This document shows, piece by piece, positions 7,997 through 16,622 of a DNA stretch of 34,592 nt (its first letter is position 1; every line of letters starts with the position of its first letter). A model generated the notes under the pieces. The model was not told the origin of the DNA and did not search any database. It saw nothing but the letters and a program-made list of their open reading frames with translations. A program made the translations under genes and the position numbers. The stretch spans positions 1 through 34,592 of the forward strand of contig CAIVSK010000221.1 of NCBI GenBank assembly GCA_903908495.1. Reading direction: 5' to 3'. This stretch comes from Akkermansiaceae bacterium (GTDB lineage: Bacteria; Verrucomicrobiota; Verrucomicrobiia; Verrucomicrobiales; Akkermansiaceae).

Positions 7997-9178
7997 TCAG
8001 GCGAAGCGGACGGCATGTTTTTTGGAGAGTTTGAGCACATCGCCGGGCCGGAGGACGACCGGGCTGGCGGGGTCGGTGAGTTTTTCGCCGTTGAGCTGGA
8101 CCGAGCCGGTGGTGATGAATTGCTTGCGCAGCTCGCTGTTGGATTTATCGATGCCGAAGGCGGTCTTGAAGCAGTGGGCTGTTAGAGCGAGCACGCTGAG
8201 GTCGGCCGGCAGGTCGGCCAGCGGGAGCTCCGGCAATTCGGCGGCGGCCAGATCCTTTTTGGAAAACCGGGTGTCCCAGTCGGCACGCGCGGCGCTGCCG
8301 GCGTCCGCGCCGTGGTAGCGGCCGGTGAGTTTTTCGGCGAGGGCTTTTTTGGCCTCCATCGGGTGGCCGGCGGGATCGCGGGCCTCGCCCAACAACAACA
8401 GGTAGTAGCGGTCCATCAACTCGTCGGACACGCTCATGAGCTTGCCGAACATTTCCTGCGGGGGATCGCTGACGCCGACGTAGTTGCCATAAGACTTGGA
8501 CATCTTGCGGACGCCATCGAGTCCCTCCAAGAGAGGCAGCACCATCACGACTTGTTGGGGCTGGCCTTCCTCTTTTTGGAGATCGCGGCCGACGAGGATG
8601 TTGAAGAGTTGGTCGGTGCCGCCGATTTCCACGTCGGCGCGGATTTCCACGGAATCCCAGCCCTGCATGATCGGGTACTGGAGTTCGTGGAGGCGGATTT
8701 CCTGGCCGGCATCGAGGCGGTTGCGGAAATCCTCGCGTTGGAGCATTTGCTGGAGGGTGACGCGGGCATTGAGCCGGAGGACTTCCTCGTAGGTCATCTT
8801 GCGGAACCAATCGCCGTTGTACACAATCTCGGTGAGCGACTTGTCCAAAATCTTGAACGCCTGATCGGTGTAGGTGGCGGCGTTGGCCAGCACCTCGTCG
8901 CGGGTGAGCGGCGGGCGGGTGGCGGAGCGGCCCGACGGGTCGCCCACGGTGGCGGTGAAGTCGCCAATGAGCAAAACCGCCTGGTGGCCCAACAATTGAA
9001 ACTGGCGCAATTTTTCCAGAGCCACGGTGTGGCCAAGGTGAATATCCGGCGCTGTCGGGTCGACCCCCAGCTTGATGCGCAGCGGGCGGCCGAGGCGGAG
9101 CTTATCTAGCAATTCCTTGGCAGACAGGACCTTGGCGGTGCCGGCGGTGAGCTGGGCGAGTTGGAGATCGGGGGACAT
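7997..9178 (-). CDS. tyrS: Tyrosyl-tRNA synthetase
   Basis: Class I aminoacyl-tRNA synthetase that charges tRNA-Tyr; cytoplasmic and essential. The 393-aa protein shows the class I HIGH motif as HLGH (47-50) after GVDPTAPDI, the tyrosine pocket region (QYPIMQGWDSVEIRADVEIGGTDQ), the KMSKS loop (VRKMSKSYGNYVG, about 226) and a C-terminal S4 RNA-binding domain (about 330-393). The ATG at 9178 (MSPDLQLAQL) is preferred. An upstream in-frame ATG at 9238 would add 20 residues encoded entirely inside an AAGAC-rich palindromic repeat and absent from the family. The leader therefore consists of repeat DNA. Confidence 0.95.
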   Translation of the reverse strand: MSPDLQLAQLTAGTAKVLSAKELLDKLRLGRPLRIKLGVDPTAPDIHLGHTVALEKLRQFQLLGHQAVLLIGDFTATVGDPSGRSATRPPLTRDEVLANAATYTDQAFKILDKSLTEIVYNGDWFRKMTYEEVLRLNARVTLQQMLQREDFRNRLDAGQEIRLHELQYPIMQGWDSVEIRADVEIGGTDQLFNILVGRDLQKEEGQPQQVVMVLPLLEGLDGVRKMSKSYGNYVGVSDPPQEMFGKLMSVSDELMDRYYLLLLGEARDPAGHPMEAKKALAEKLTGRYHGADAGSAARADWDTRFSKKDLAAAELPELPLADLPADLSVLALTAHCFKTAFGIDKSNSELRKQFITTGSVQLNGEKLTDPASPVVLRPGDVLKLSKKHAVRFA

Positions 9179-9183
9179 GGCGG

Positions 9184-9310
9184 CAAGACTGGAAGACAGA
9201 AGACTTGAAGACGCAAGACACAAGATTGGAAGACACAAGAAAAGAGAAACAACAAGCGCTGCTCTTATTCACTGGTCTTGGGTCTCAAGTCTTCCCGTCT
9301 TGGGTCTTGC
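9184..9310. repeat. AAGAC-rich palindromic intergenic element
   Basis: The left arm (about 9184-9240) contains GAAGAC or CAAGAC words at 7-9 base intervals. The right arm (about 9274-9310) is its approximate reverse complement, with GTCTTGGGTCTCAAGTCTTCC-type words. The element fills the tyrS leader and encodes the last residues of the upstream hydrolase gene. It looks like a dispersed genomic repeat, not a regulatory site. Confidence 0.6.
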
Positions 9311-10884
9311 AGGTGCAGTTTGAGGATGCGTTTGAGTTCCTCGCTGGCCTCGGGGCAGCGGGGCACGCTGTGGTTGGATGGGACGATTTGCTCCGATTTG
9401 ACCGGAATGATATGGGACGACCAGTACGGGACAACGCCGTCGCTGCTGTTGGGCGTGTCGCCTTTGCCGCGGTCGCCGATGATGGAGTGGAAGGCGATGA
9501 CCGATGGCAGCGGGAGCTTGCCGAGAGCGAGGATGGATTTATCGGTGGGCGCGAGAGTATTGATGGAGGTGGGCAGCGGGGTGGGTGGGGCGTCATTGCC
9601 GAGCACCTTGCCGAGTGTCTGGACCGTGACATCGAGAAACTCCGCCGAGATTTGCTTGGGGAGGCTGATGAGTTTGGAAAGGAGCACCGAGATGGTCATG
9701 GTGGCGGCGGGACTGCCGCGGTGGGGCACCGCCATGAAGACCACCCGCCGCGGCTCCGGCAACGGTTGATAAAGCGCGGACTCACGGATGACGCCGCGGC
9801 TTTGCTCGGAAATCCTGAGCTGGTCGATGGGCGCGTGAAAATAGGCGTCGTAGAAGACGCTGCCGGGCTTGGTGACGCTGGAGCGGACGAGCAATCCGCC
9901 CATCGAGTGGCCGACGACGACCATGCGTTTGAGGTTTTGGTCGCCGCCCATGCTGCGGGCGTAGGCGCAGGCCTGGCGCATTTGCTGGCGGAAGCGCATG
10001 CTACTGTAGAGCCAGGGGCTGCCGGTGGGGTAATTGTAGAGCCAGATTTGATAGTGTTGGCGGAACCAAGGCTCTGGGGCGAGCTCGTTGATGGTGGTTT
10101 TGAAGGCATCCGGGGACGACACCAGGCCGTGGACCAGGACGAGCGGGATTTTGGCAGGGTCGTAGGGCTGAAGGAAATAGAGGCCGGTTTCTGCGGTGTA
10201 GCGTTCGGGCAACAGGATGTTGAGAATTTTCTGTGAATCGAGATTGCACATCTGCCAGTAGAAGGCGTTGGGGGCCGACCAATCGGCCGCCAAGGGCTGG
10301 CTGCGGCCTCCCACGGTGGCGGTGTCCACCATCCAGCGCTTGTAGAAATGCCAGACCGGCGCGCCGGAGCCGTCACAATCGAGGGCTGCGGTGAGGAGGT
10401 ATGGCAGGCCGGTGGGTGGACAAAACGCCGGCCGGGGCACGCCGACCGGGGTGGTTTTTTTCCAACCGACGAGCGGGAGTCCGAGGCCGTCGGTGGTGCG
10501 GCGGGTGCCGAGGTTACGGGCGTTGACCGAGGCGGCCGGAAACAGGGCATCCAATTCCGCCAGATCCACGTGACTGGCATCGGGGCGGGCGATGCGGGTG
10601 CCGAGAGCGGCGGCGCGGCTGTCCCAGGTGCCCGGGCCGCAGCGGAGTTGGTCAAAGAGTTTGGCGACGCTGGCGTTGTAAGCGGCTTGGGCGGCGGGCC
10701 ACTCGTGGCGGCGGGAGGACTGCGCGAGGACGCGCCAAGCACTGTGCGCGCTGGCGGTCAGGGTGCCGGCGGGAACCCGCGACGCCGCCGGCACGCTGGC
10801 GCAACGCGGCACCTGGGGCGCGCCGCACTGGCACAACAGGGCGGCGGCAAGCAACGGGAGTGCAATGGAAGATGCTGGCTTCAT
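9265..10884 (-). CDS. Secreted alpha/beta hydrolase (lipase/esterase-like)
   Basis: Predicted exported serine hydrolase, 539 aa from the ATG at 10884. The start MKPASSIALPLLAAALLCQCG is a signal peptide with Cys at 18 and 20, perhaps lipoprotein-type, though the lipobox is not canonical. The first 200 residues are unlike a hydrolase core. The fold then shows IPLVLVHGLVSSPDAF (oxyanion-hole strand), the nucleophile elbow VVGHSMGG with Ser about 327, a putative acid in SSDGVVPYWSS and a late His in SNHSVPR. The layout resembles PGAP1/lipase-like bacterial hydrolases; the substrate is unknown. The ORF can be read from 10935, but the added residues precede a clean signal peptide and are rejected. 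The final residues lie in an AAGAC repeat and may be recent. Confidence 0.82.
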   Translation of the reverse strand: MKPASSIALPLLAAALLCQCGAPQVPRCASVPAASRVPAGTLTASAHSAWRVLAQSSRRHEWPAAQAAYNASVAKLFDQLRCGPGTWDSRAAALGTRIARPDASHVDLAELDALFPAASVNARNLGTRRTTDGLGLPLVGWKKTTPVGVPRPAFCPPTGLPYLLTAALDCDGSGAPVWHFYKRWMVDTATVGGRSQPLAADWSAPNAFYWQMCNLDSQKILNILLPERYTAETGLYFLQPYDPAKIPLVLVHGLVSSPDAFKTTINELAPEPWFRQHYQIWLYNYPTGSPWLYSSMRFRQQMRQACAYARSMGGDQNLKRMVVVGHSMGGLLVRSSVTKPGSVFYDAYFHAPIDQLRISEQSRGVIRESALYQPLPEPRRVVFMAVPHRGSPAATMTISVLLSKLISLPKQISAEFLDVTVQTLGKVLGNDAPPTPLPTSINTLAPTDKSILALGKLPLPSVIAFHSIIGDRGKGDTPNSSDGVVPYWSSHIIPVKSEQIVPSNHSVPRCPEASEELKRILKLHLQDPRREDLRPKTSE

Positions 10885-10970
10885 GGGGAACGGGCGGGTC
10901 GGCAGCATGCCTGACCCGGCGCATCTGCCAAGCACGGAAACCTGAAATTGCCCCTCCTAGGTGCCACCCC

Positions 10971-11046
10971 TCACGGGCGGTAGGCTTCGCGGTGGCGCAG
11001 CACGTGATCGAAGGCAGGCGTCAACAAATAAAATGTCTGGCATTAT
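10971..11046. repeat. Duplicated lpxK 3'-end plus downstream segment (copy 1)
   Basis: Bases 10971-11015 are identical over 45 bp to the lpxK 3' end at 13239-13283, including the stop codon. Bases 11000-11046 also match 13177-13223 in 42 of 47 positions. The copy sits downstream of the tryptophan-rich gene and upstream of the hydrolase gene. It codes for nothing itself. Confidence 0.8.
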
Positions 11047-11082
11047 ATGTGGGCGTGACGTGGCGGTTACGGCTGCGGCGGT

Positions 11083-13104
11083 TCAGTCTTCGCCATGGCC
11101 CCACGGAATAAACAGGATGTGGCCGCCGGATTTCTTGTCTTTGGAGGTATGCCAGTCGGCCACGTTCCAAAGCCATGAGACGTGGGACTTGTCGGGGCTG
11201 GAATCCCAGCGCAGGAAGGGGAAAATATTGCGCCGCACGGTGGCCTGGGTGCCCGAGCCTTCCTGCTGGCGCTCGTACAAGCGCCACAATAGGCGGAAGC
11301 TCGACTCGCTCGGGTTGCGTTGGTAATTCCACAGCAGTCCCCACAACGCCTCATCCTTGACGGCCTGCCCGTCGCCTTCGCGTTCTTCCGAGCGCTGCCA
11401 GAGGGTGATCAGCGGGTCGAGGCGCCGCAGCGAAGTGTTCCGGGTGACGGCGGAATCGTGCAAGGCTTTTTCCAGGCGCTGGCGGTCTTGCGGGCGGGTG
11501 CCGCCAGCGGCCAATTCGGTGGCGGCGGGCAGGTTCTTCACGCCCAGGGTGGCCAGGGTGGCGCTAATTTCGCGGGCCGACGGGTAGGGCACAGCGCGGG
11601 ATGTTTTGGATTTGGCATCGCTTGCCAGATCGGCGCGCCGGGTGTTTTGGCGCCACTGCCAGGGGATGTCCTGGTTGGTTTTCCAGGTTGGCCCTTGCGG
11701 GCACATCAGCCAATGGCCGAGCCCGACCCAGGCATCATCTGCCGGTCGCGTCTGCAGCGGCAGTTGTTGGCGGGTCTCGCGCTGGTGGTGGGTGAGCAAG
11801 GTGGCGAGGGTGTCCGAGTTGACGACGCCGCCATGCGGTTGCGCCACCCACGACCAGTTTTGCGTGCCGGGCAGGGGCTGGGTGTGCTCGGCACGGTAAA
11901 CCAAGCGGTGCTGCGAGTCGCGGGACGAGCCTTCGGCGGGGTCCGTCTGATGCGTGTTGCCAAGCAGTCCGAGCAGGAAATTGGCATCCTGGTAGGTCGG
12001 GCTGTGTTCCCCCCAGGCCAGCAGCGGCCAGCAGTGCCAGGAGGATTGTTTGTCATTGGCACCTTGCCAAAACAAACTGGTCGACTGCAGGAAGCCGTCC
12101 TCCGCCCCGCTCATGCCAGGCCCTTTAGCGCCGCAGGCCAAGGGCCAGGCGCGCCAAGTGGTGCCCTGCGCATTGGCTTGCACCTTGCCCAATCCGAACA
12201 GCGCATAGTGGGCGTCGCCAATGCGATCATACAGCCCGGCCACGTTGATGATGCGTTGCTGCGGCGAGCGGTAGTCCCAGTAGAGCGGGCCGAAGAGGTT
12301 GAGCAGACGGATGCCGCCGGCGCGATTGCCACCGTAGCCGACCACGGGGGTGATCCAACATGAAAAGCCATCGGCCGTGTTGCTTTGCTGGTGCCAGACG
12401 GGAAACAGCGTGCGTGAATGCGCATTTTTGGAGTCGGATTGCCACCACAAGGGAAAGGTCACGTGGGTGAGGTTTTCGCCTTGCCTGTCGTGGTAGGTCA
12501 ACAGGGGCAGGACCCACCATTCGCGGCCTTTGGCGGTGGTTTCCCCAAAGGCCATCAGGCCACACATTGAGCGCCACTTGGCATAGCCGCCGGCCGCGCG
12601 GTTTTGGCCGTAGAAAACTTCCCCCAGCCACAGGGTGTGGCGGTCCCAGTACGCCACCGGCACCAGCGCCGTGCCCGGATCCTTCGACAAGGTGTCGCTG
12701 CGCACCAGCGGCCCGGCAAACCACCAACCGCGGCCCTTGCCACCCAGCGGCAGCAAGCCAAACGAGTGCTTATCCCACCAAGACGTCAGCGCCCAGCCAG
12801 CGCCGTCCTTGGTATTCCACGAGGACAGCGGAAAGAGCACCGAAATATCCTCGTCCTGCTTGTTGATCAAGGGCCGGATGGCAAAGCCGTGCTCGTCCCA
12901 GTCGCCGATGGGCCACAGCACCGAGTGCTTCTGGCGGTTCGCGTAGTAAAGCGGGAAGAGGTTGACGCGCTGGTCCGTCAGGCGCTCGTTGCCTTCGCCA
13001 AACACCGACACGTCGAGCATGCGGCGGGACGAGGCACAGCCGAGACCGGAGACGACGGCCGCCGCAAGAGTGAGCAAAACAAACAGGCGTCTGAGGGGGG
13101 TCAC
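11083..13104 (-). CDS. Exported tryptophan-rich repeat protein of unknown function
   Basis: Not recognised. From the GTG at 13104 the product is 673 aa with a compact lipoprotein-like signal peptide (basic start, then a hydrophobic stretch ending VVSGLGC, Cys23). A TTG at 13158 would put an odd basic extension in front. The first 400 residues repeat a loose pattern of short beta-like strands, with aromatic and proline words such as LFPLYY, VLWPIGDW, VLFPLSSW, LLPLGG, TFPLWW, LFPVWH and LFGPLYW, each followed by polar loops. This could form a beta-propeller or beta-barrel-like surface. Residues from about 510 look helical and charged; the end returns to FPFLRWD and ILFIPWG. The gene is bracketed by direct repeats copied from the lpxK end, which suggests it arrived as a cassette. 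Confidence 0.7.
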   Translation of the reverse strand: MTPLRRLFVLLTLAAAVVSGLGCASSRRMLDVSVFGEGNERLTDQRVNLFPLYYANRQKHSVLWPIGDWDEHGFAIRPLINKQDEDISVLFPLSSWNTKDGAGWALTSWWDKHSFGLLPLGGKGRGWWFAGPLVRSDTLSKDPGTALVPVAYWDRHTLWLGEVFYGQNRAAGGYAKWRSMCGLMAFGETTAKGREWWVLPLLTYHDRQGENLTHVTFPLWWQSDSKNAHSRTLFPVWHQQSNTADGFSCWITPVVGYGGNRAGGIRLLNLFGPLYWDYRSPQQRIINVAGLYDRIGDAHYALFGLGKVQANAQGTTWRAWPLACGAKGPGMSGAEDGFLQSTSLFWQGANDKQSSWHCWPLLAWGEHSPTYQDANFLLGLLGNTHQTDPAEGSSRDSQHRLVYRAEHTQPLPGTQNWSWVAQPHGGVVNSDTLATLLTHHQRETRQQLPLQTRPADDAWVGLGHWLMCPQGPTWKTNQDIPWQWRQNTRRADLASDAKSKTSRAVPYPSAREISATLATLGVKNLPAATELAAGGTRPQDRQRLEKALHDSAVTRNTSLRRLDPLITLWQRSEEREGDGQAVKDEALWGLLWNYQRNPSESSFRLLWRLYERQQEGSGTQATVRRNIFPFLRWDSSPDKSHVSWLWNVADWHTSKDKKSGGHILFIPWGHGED

Positions 13105-13176
13105 GACATTTGGGATGAAACGAGGGCGGTTTCTGAGCCTGTCTGTCGGGCTTGGCAAGCCCTAAAGAGCCCTAAA

Positions 13177-13223
13177 GCACGTGATCGAGGGCTGGCGTCA
13201 ACAGTTATAATGTCTGGCATTAT
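13177..13223. repeat. Direct repeat flanking the tryptophan-rich gene (copy 2)
   Basis: 42 of 47 bases match 11000-11046. It includes AGCACGTGATCGA, also present in the lpxK coding end, and ATAATG-TCTGG-CATTAT, a 6-bp perfect hairpin. It lies 15 bases after the lpxK stop codon. Confidence 0.75.
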
Positions 13224-13238
13224 TTTTATCTACGCCGC

Positions 13239-14450
13239 TCACGGGCGGTAGGCTTCGCGGTGGCGCAGCACGTGATCGAAGGCCGGCGGCGGATGGCTGA
13301 GTCGGTCCAACAAATCATCCCAGTCCGCCTGGCCCTTGAGGATTTGCACCTCGATGCGGAGGAAATACACCGGCACGTCCAATTCAGAGGGGCGGGGAAA
13401 GCGCACGGCGTCTTTTTCGGTGGTGAGGATGAGTTCCATGTCGCGCTCGACGCAGCGTTGCATGAACTTGTCGATTTCCTTGCGGGGGAAACGATGGTGA
13501 TCGGGGAAGCTGCGGCGGATTTCCACGCGGGCACCGAGTTTTTCCAGCGAGCGCTCGAAATTTTCGGGCATGGCGATGCCGCTGATGGCAGCCACCCACT
13601 TATCGGCAAGGAACTCGAGGGGCTGGCGCTCGCCGGTGAAGAGGTTCTCGAGATGGATCGGGCCGTGGGTGCACTCGATGATCGCGGCGGTGCGGTTGTA
13701 TCGGCGCAAGCGCGAGACCAGCGTTTGATTGGAGCCGCCATCGCACTTGGTGATCAGGATATAGCTGGCGCGGCAGAGGTTGCGGGGCGGCTCTCGGAGG
13801 GTGCCGCGCGGCAGCAAGGCCTCGGTCCCAAACGGCTCGCGGGCATCCACCAGCACAATGTCGATGGCGTGGGCAAGGCGCAGGTATTGCATGCCGTCGT
13901 CGAGCAGCAGCGTGTCGGCCCCGAGTTGGCTCACGGCGAAGCGGCCGCCCTTGACGCGGTCCTTGTCGACGATGACGGCCACCCCGTCGAGATTGCGGGC
14001 CAGCATGTATGGCTCATCGCCGGCGTACTTCGAGTCGAGCAGCAATTTACTGCCGGTGGAAACGATTTTGGGCATGTCCTCGGCGGGTAGCGGGCGGCCG
14101 TTGGCTCCGGTCCAGCGCTGGGGACTGTCGAGCTTGCGGCTTTTGTAGCCGCGGGAGAGGATGGCGACGCGGCGGCCGCGATCGCGCAGCGAGCGGGCCA
14201 ACAATTCGACGACTGGGGTTTTGCCGGTACCGCCGACGGTGACGTTGCCGATGGAAACGACGAGGGTACCGAGGTGGTGCTGAGCAATCCAGCCATCGCG
14301 GAACAACCACAGGCGGGTTTGGACGACCAGGCGGTAGACTCCGGAAAGAGTGCGCATCAGCAGGCGCGTCATCGCGGCGCGGAAGCCCTTGGCGCGCCCA
14401 AAGATCACATCCGATCCCCAGCGTTCGAGTTCCGCAAGCAATTCTTTCAT
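13239..14450 (-). CDS. lpxK: Tetraacyldisaccharide 4'-kinase (LpxK)
   Basis: Inner-membrane kinase that phosphorylates the 4' position of the lipid A disaccharide precursor. From the ATG at 14450 the protein is 403 aa. The N-terminal hydrophobic/amphipathic helix region (about 24-52) precedes [21 protein letters not shown], whose GGTGKTP (73-79) is the P-loop. ILSRGYKS, the conserved [20 protein letters not shown] segment and [12 protein letters not shown] follow, all characteristic of LpxK. An upstream in-frame ATG at 14528 would add 26 residues reaching almost into the secG promoter region and is less likely. Its last 45 bases are duplicated at 10971-11015. It is divergent from secG and shows that the organism makes lipid A. 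Confidence 0.93.
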   Translation of the reverse strand: MKELLAELERWGSDVIFGRAKGFRAAMTRLLMRTLSGVYRLVVQTRLWLFRDGWIAQHHLGTLVVSIGNVTVGGTGKTPVVELLARSLRDRGRRVAILSRGYKSRKLDSPQRWTGANGRPLPAEDMPKIVSTGSKLLLDSKYAGDEPYMLARNLDGVAVIVDKDRVKGGRFAVSQLGADTLLLDDGMQYLRLAHAIDIVLVDAREPFGTEALLPRGTLREPPRNLCRASYILITKCDGGSNQTLVSRLRRYNRTAAIIECTHGPIHLENLFTGERQPLEFLADKWVAAISGIAMPENFERSLEKLGARVEIRRSFPDHHRFPRKEIDKFMQRCVERDMELILTTEKDAVRFPRPSELDVPVYFLRIEVQILKGQADWDDLLDRLSHPPPAFDHVLRHREAYRP

Positions 14451-14545
14451 CGGCTGGCGCGACCATGTGCCGGGACGCGACGCCGGAGCAAGCGCCAAAC
14501 GGCGGCAATTGCCGACTTGCCCGCACATTTCCCCAAAGTCCCTGC

Positions 14546-14574
14546 TTTACAAGCCGCCAAATGCCGCCTAGGTT
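14546..14574 (+). promoter_or_regulatory. Candidate promoter of secG
   Basis: TTTACA (14546-14551), 17-base spacer, TAGGTT (14569-14574), then nine bases to the secG ATG. The -35 matches the consensus at 5 of 6 positions, the -10 at only 3 of 6. The leader would be very short and there is no Shine-Dalgarno sequence. Confidence 0.35.
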
Positions 14575-14583
14575 CGCCGCCCC

Positions 14584-15108
14584 ATGATTCTAGCTGCAAT
14601 TGAATGGCTCCCCATCATCATCAACCTCTTGTTGGTGGTCTTCGTCCTTGTCTGCCTCTTGATGGTCCTGCTCATTCTGATGCAGCGGCCAAAACAAGAA
14701 GGTCTTGGCGCGGCGTTTGGAGCCAGCGTGACGGATCAGGTGTTTGGCGCGCGCACCACCAATGTGCTGCAGCGCGGCACCGTCTACCTGGGGTCCATGT
14801 TCTTCATTCTCAGCCTTGCCCTGGCGATCCTCATCGGCCACCAGAACAAGCAAAAGGGCCTCACCCGCGAAATCAAACCGCAGCCCACCGCCGAAAAAGC
14901 CACCACTCCCGTGGTCGTGCCTCCAGTAGTGCCAGTGGCTCCGGTGACGCCGGACGCACCGGTGACGCCTGACGCACCAGTCACGCCGGAACCCGCGCCG
15001 CCAGTCACTCCCGCCACTCCAGAGGCCCCCGTCACCCCGGTGGTGCCTGCTCCAGCACCGGAGCCAGCGCCGGCCGCGCCGGAATCCGCGCCGGTGACGC
15101 CTCCGTAG
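14584..15108 (+). CDS. secG: Preprotein translocase subunit SecG with proline-rich tail
   Basis: Inner-membrane component of the SecYEG channel. The first 90 residues are a standard SecG: TM1 (about 8-33), the cytoplasmic loop with LMQRPKQEGLGAAFG and VTDQVFGARTTNVLQRGT, and TM2 (about 67-85). After this the protein runs on for some 80 residues of proline, valine, alanine and threonine with PVTPDAPVTP-like repeats up to the stop, making 174 aa against roughly 75-130 for most SecG proteins. The tail should lie on the cytoplasmic or periplasmic side depending on topology and has low complexity. The gene stands alone, divergent from lpxK. Confidence 0.92.
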   Translation: MILAAIEWLPIIINLLLVVFVLVCLLMVLLILMQRPKQEGLGAAFGASVTDQVFGARTTNVLQRGTVYLGSMFFILSLALAILIGHQNKQKGLTREIKPQPTAEKATTPVVVPPVVPVAPVTPDAPVTPDAPVTPEPAPPVTPATPEAPVTPVVPAPAPEPAPAAPESAPVTPP

Positions 15109-15180
15109 GATGGTTTTTCCGCTCGAGCTTCGGACTTTCTGACGTCGGAGGATAGGCATCTTGCCTGTCATGGACGACGG

Positions 15181-15256
15181 GCTTCCAGCCTGTCGTCTCA
15201 AGCGCAGACAGGCGGGAAGCGCTGTCTTCCCTCACAGGCGGGACGCGCTGTCTTCC
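15181..15256. repeat. CAGGCTGGAAGC-type inverted and direct repeats
   Basis: GCTTCCAGCCTGTC (15181-15194) and GACAGGCGGGAAGC (15207-15220) pair at 13 of 14 positions. ACAGGCGGGAAGCGCTGTC continues into a second copy: 15208-15230 and 15234-15256 agree in 22 of 23 bases. The segment lies in the 247-base gap after secG, otherwise without visible genes. It could form a hairpin ending secG transcription, but it looks like part of a dispersed repeat family. Confidence 0.55.
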
Positions 15257-15355
15257 GATCAGAGCGCGCTAAGGAAGCAGTATGGGTCGGAACGCCCAAC
15301 CCAGGGCCACCGCGATTTGTTGGAAAAATTTGATGCATGACGCCGCTACCACAAC

Positions 15356-16603
15356 GTGACGCAAGCCGCAGTTGAGATTACCGAGTCCCCGGTGTGGGCA
15401 CGTACGGAGGCATTTGCCCCAGCCCCGCATGGCTGGGGGTGGCTGGATGTGAAGCGGCGGCCGCACCCCTGCGCTTCGCTCGAAGCGCTGGCCGCCGATG
15501 TGCGGGATGACCGGCAGTCGGCGATTCTATTGGTGTGGACGCCGCAAGATGCCCGGATGTGCCTGCCCGAGGAGGTTATCGGCCTGCACGAGGCGATGGC
15601 CGTGGCGCGTGAGCGATGGACGCGGGATGATCTGGCGGCAGCGGGTGGGCGATTGCGCTGGTTTGGGATTTTGCTGGCGGGTTTCGCCGTGCATGCGTTT
15701 TACACCGCGATGGATCAAATCACCAAGGCGGCCGCCCACGCCGGGCAGGTGGTGGAGTGGCGGCAACGAGCCTCACTGGCGACGCGCGCGGTGCTGGGCT
15801 CGACGACGTTGGGCTTGGCGCTGTTGCTGTTCGTGATGTTTGGATTCATTCCTTGGTATCAGGCGCGCAAGCGGCGGGCCGAACTCGGAACCTGGAATGT
15901 GACGGGCACCGCCGAGCGCGTCCCCGCCCTCCGCTTTGAAACGTGGTTGGAACTTCAGTCCGCGCCAACGACGAAGTTCCTATTGGCCCTGATGAGTCTG
16001 GTGTTTGTCGCACAATGGCTGCCTGGCGACTCCGTGGCGGCGGCCGGACTGGTCAAGCACGACTATCTGCAGGGTGAGTGGTGGCGCCTGTTCACCGCGC
16101 CGTTCCTGCACGGCAACATCGTGCATTTCCTGATGAACATGGCCGCTCTGGCCTACCTCGGCAAGCGCCTCGAGGTTTTCGCACGCTGGCCGCACTTGGT
16201 TCTGGTATTTCTGTTTGCCGCAACGGTGGGTGGCGAGGCCTCTGCGACTTACCTCAGCGCCACCTCGGTAGGGGCTTCCGGCGGCCTGATGGGTTGGCTC
16301 GGTTTCCTGATCGTGTTTGAAACCCTCCACGGCAAACTCGCACCGCGCTCCGCCAGACGCCGCCTCATGGCCGGGGTCCTGCTCACCGCCTTCATCGGCC
16401 TGCTCGGCTACCGCTTCATCGATAACGCCGCCCACCTCGGCGGCCTGCTCGCCGGCATGACCTATGCCGCCATCGTATTTCCCAAGAGTGCTTCATTCAG
16501 GCGACCCGACTCCACCCTCACCGACCGCCTTGCCGGCACCCTCGCACTGGGCGCGCTGGTAGCTGCGGCCGGCTACGCCATCTGGCGCATCGCAGGGGCC
16601 TGA
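15356..16603 (+). CDS. Rhomboid-family intramembrane serine protease with N-terminal extension
   Basis: Predicted intramembrane protease, 415 aa from a GTG at 15356; no nearby in-frame ATG gives a full frame. Residues 1-95 form a soluble part with no recognised domain, followed by TM segments at about 101-120 and 147-168 and a linker. The rhomboid core starts near 205: a TM helix, then GEWWRLFTAPFLHGNIVHFLMNM (first-loop W-R and conserved H-x-x-x-H-x-x-x-N pattern), the catalytic serine in GASGGLMG (S308) and the catalytic histidine in NAAHLGGL (H360). Both dyad residues are present, so activity is plausible. It is convergent with the hybrid kinase at 16642; the substrate is unknown. Confidence 0.85.
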   Translation: MTQAAVEITESPVWARTEAFAPAPHGWGWLDVKRRPHPCASLEALAADVRDDRQSAILLVWTPQDARMCLPEEVIGLHEAMAVARERWTRDDLAAAGGRLRWFGILLAGFAVHAFYTAMDQITKAAAHAGQVVEWRQRASLATRAVLGSTTLGLALLLFVMFGFIPWYQARKRRAELGTWNVTGTAERVPALRFETWLELQSAPTTKFLLALMSLVFVAQWLPGDSVAAAGLVKHDYLQGEWWRLFTAPFLHGNIVHFLMNMAALAYLGKRLEVFARWPHLVLVFLFAATVGGEASATYLSATSVGASGGLMGWLGFLIVFETLHGKLAPRSARRRLMAGVLLTAFIGLLGYRFIDNAAHLGGLLAGMTYAAIVFPKSASFRRPDSTLTDRLAGTLALGALVAAAGYAIWRIAGA

Positions 16604-16622
16604 CTCCGGCGGAATTGGCATC

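Noticed and set aside
13206..13224. Hairpin with following T-run as a rho-independent terminator
   Set aside because: The T-run is on the plus strand, but the flanking genes are on the minus strand; the stem is part of a direct repeat.
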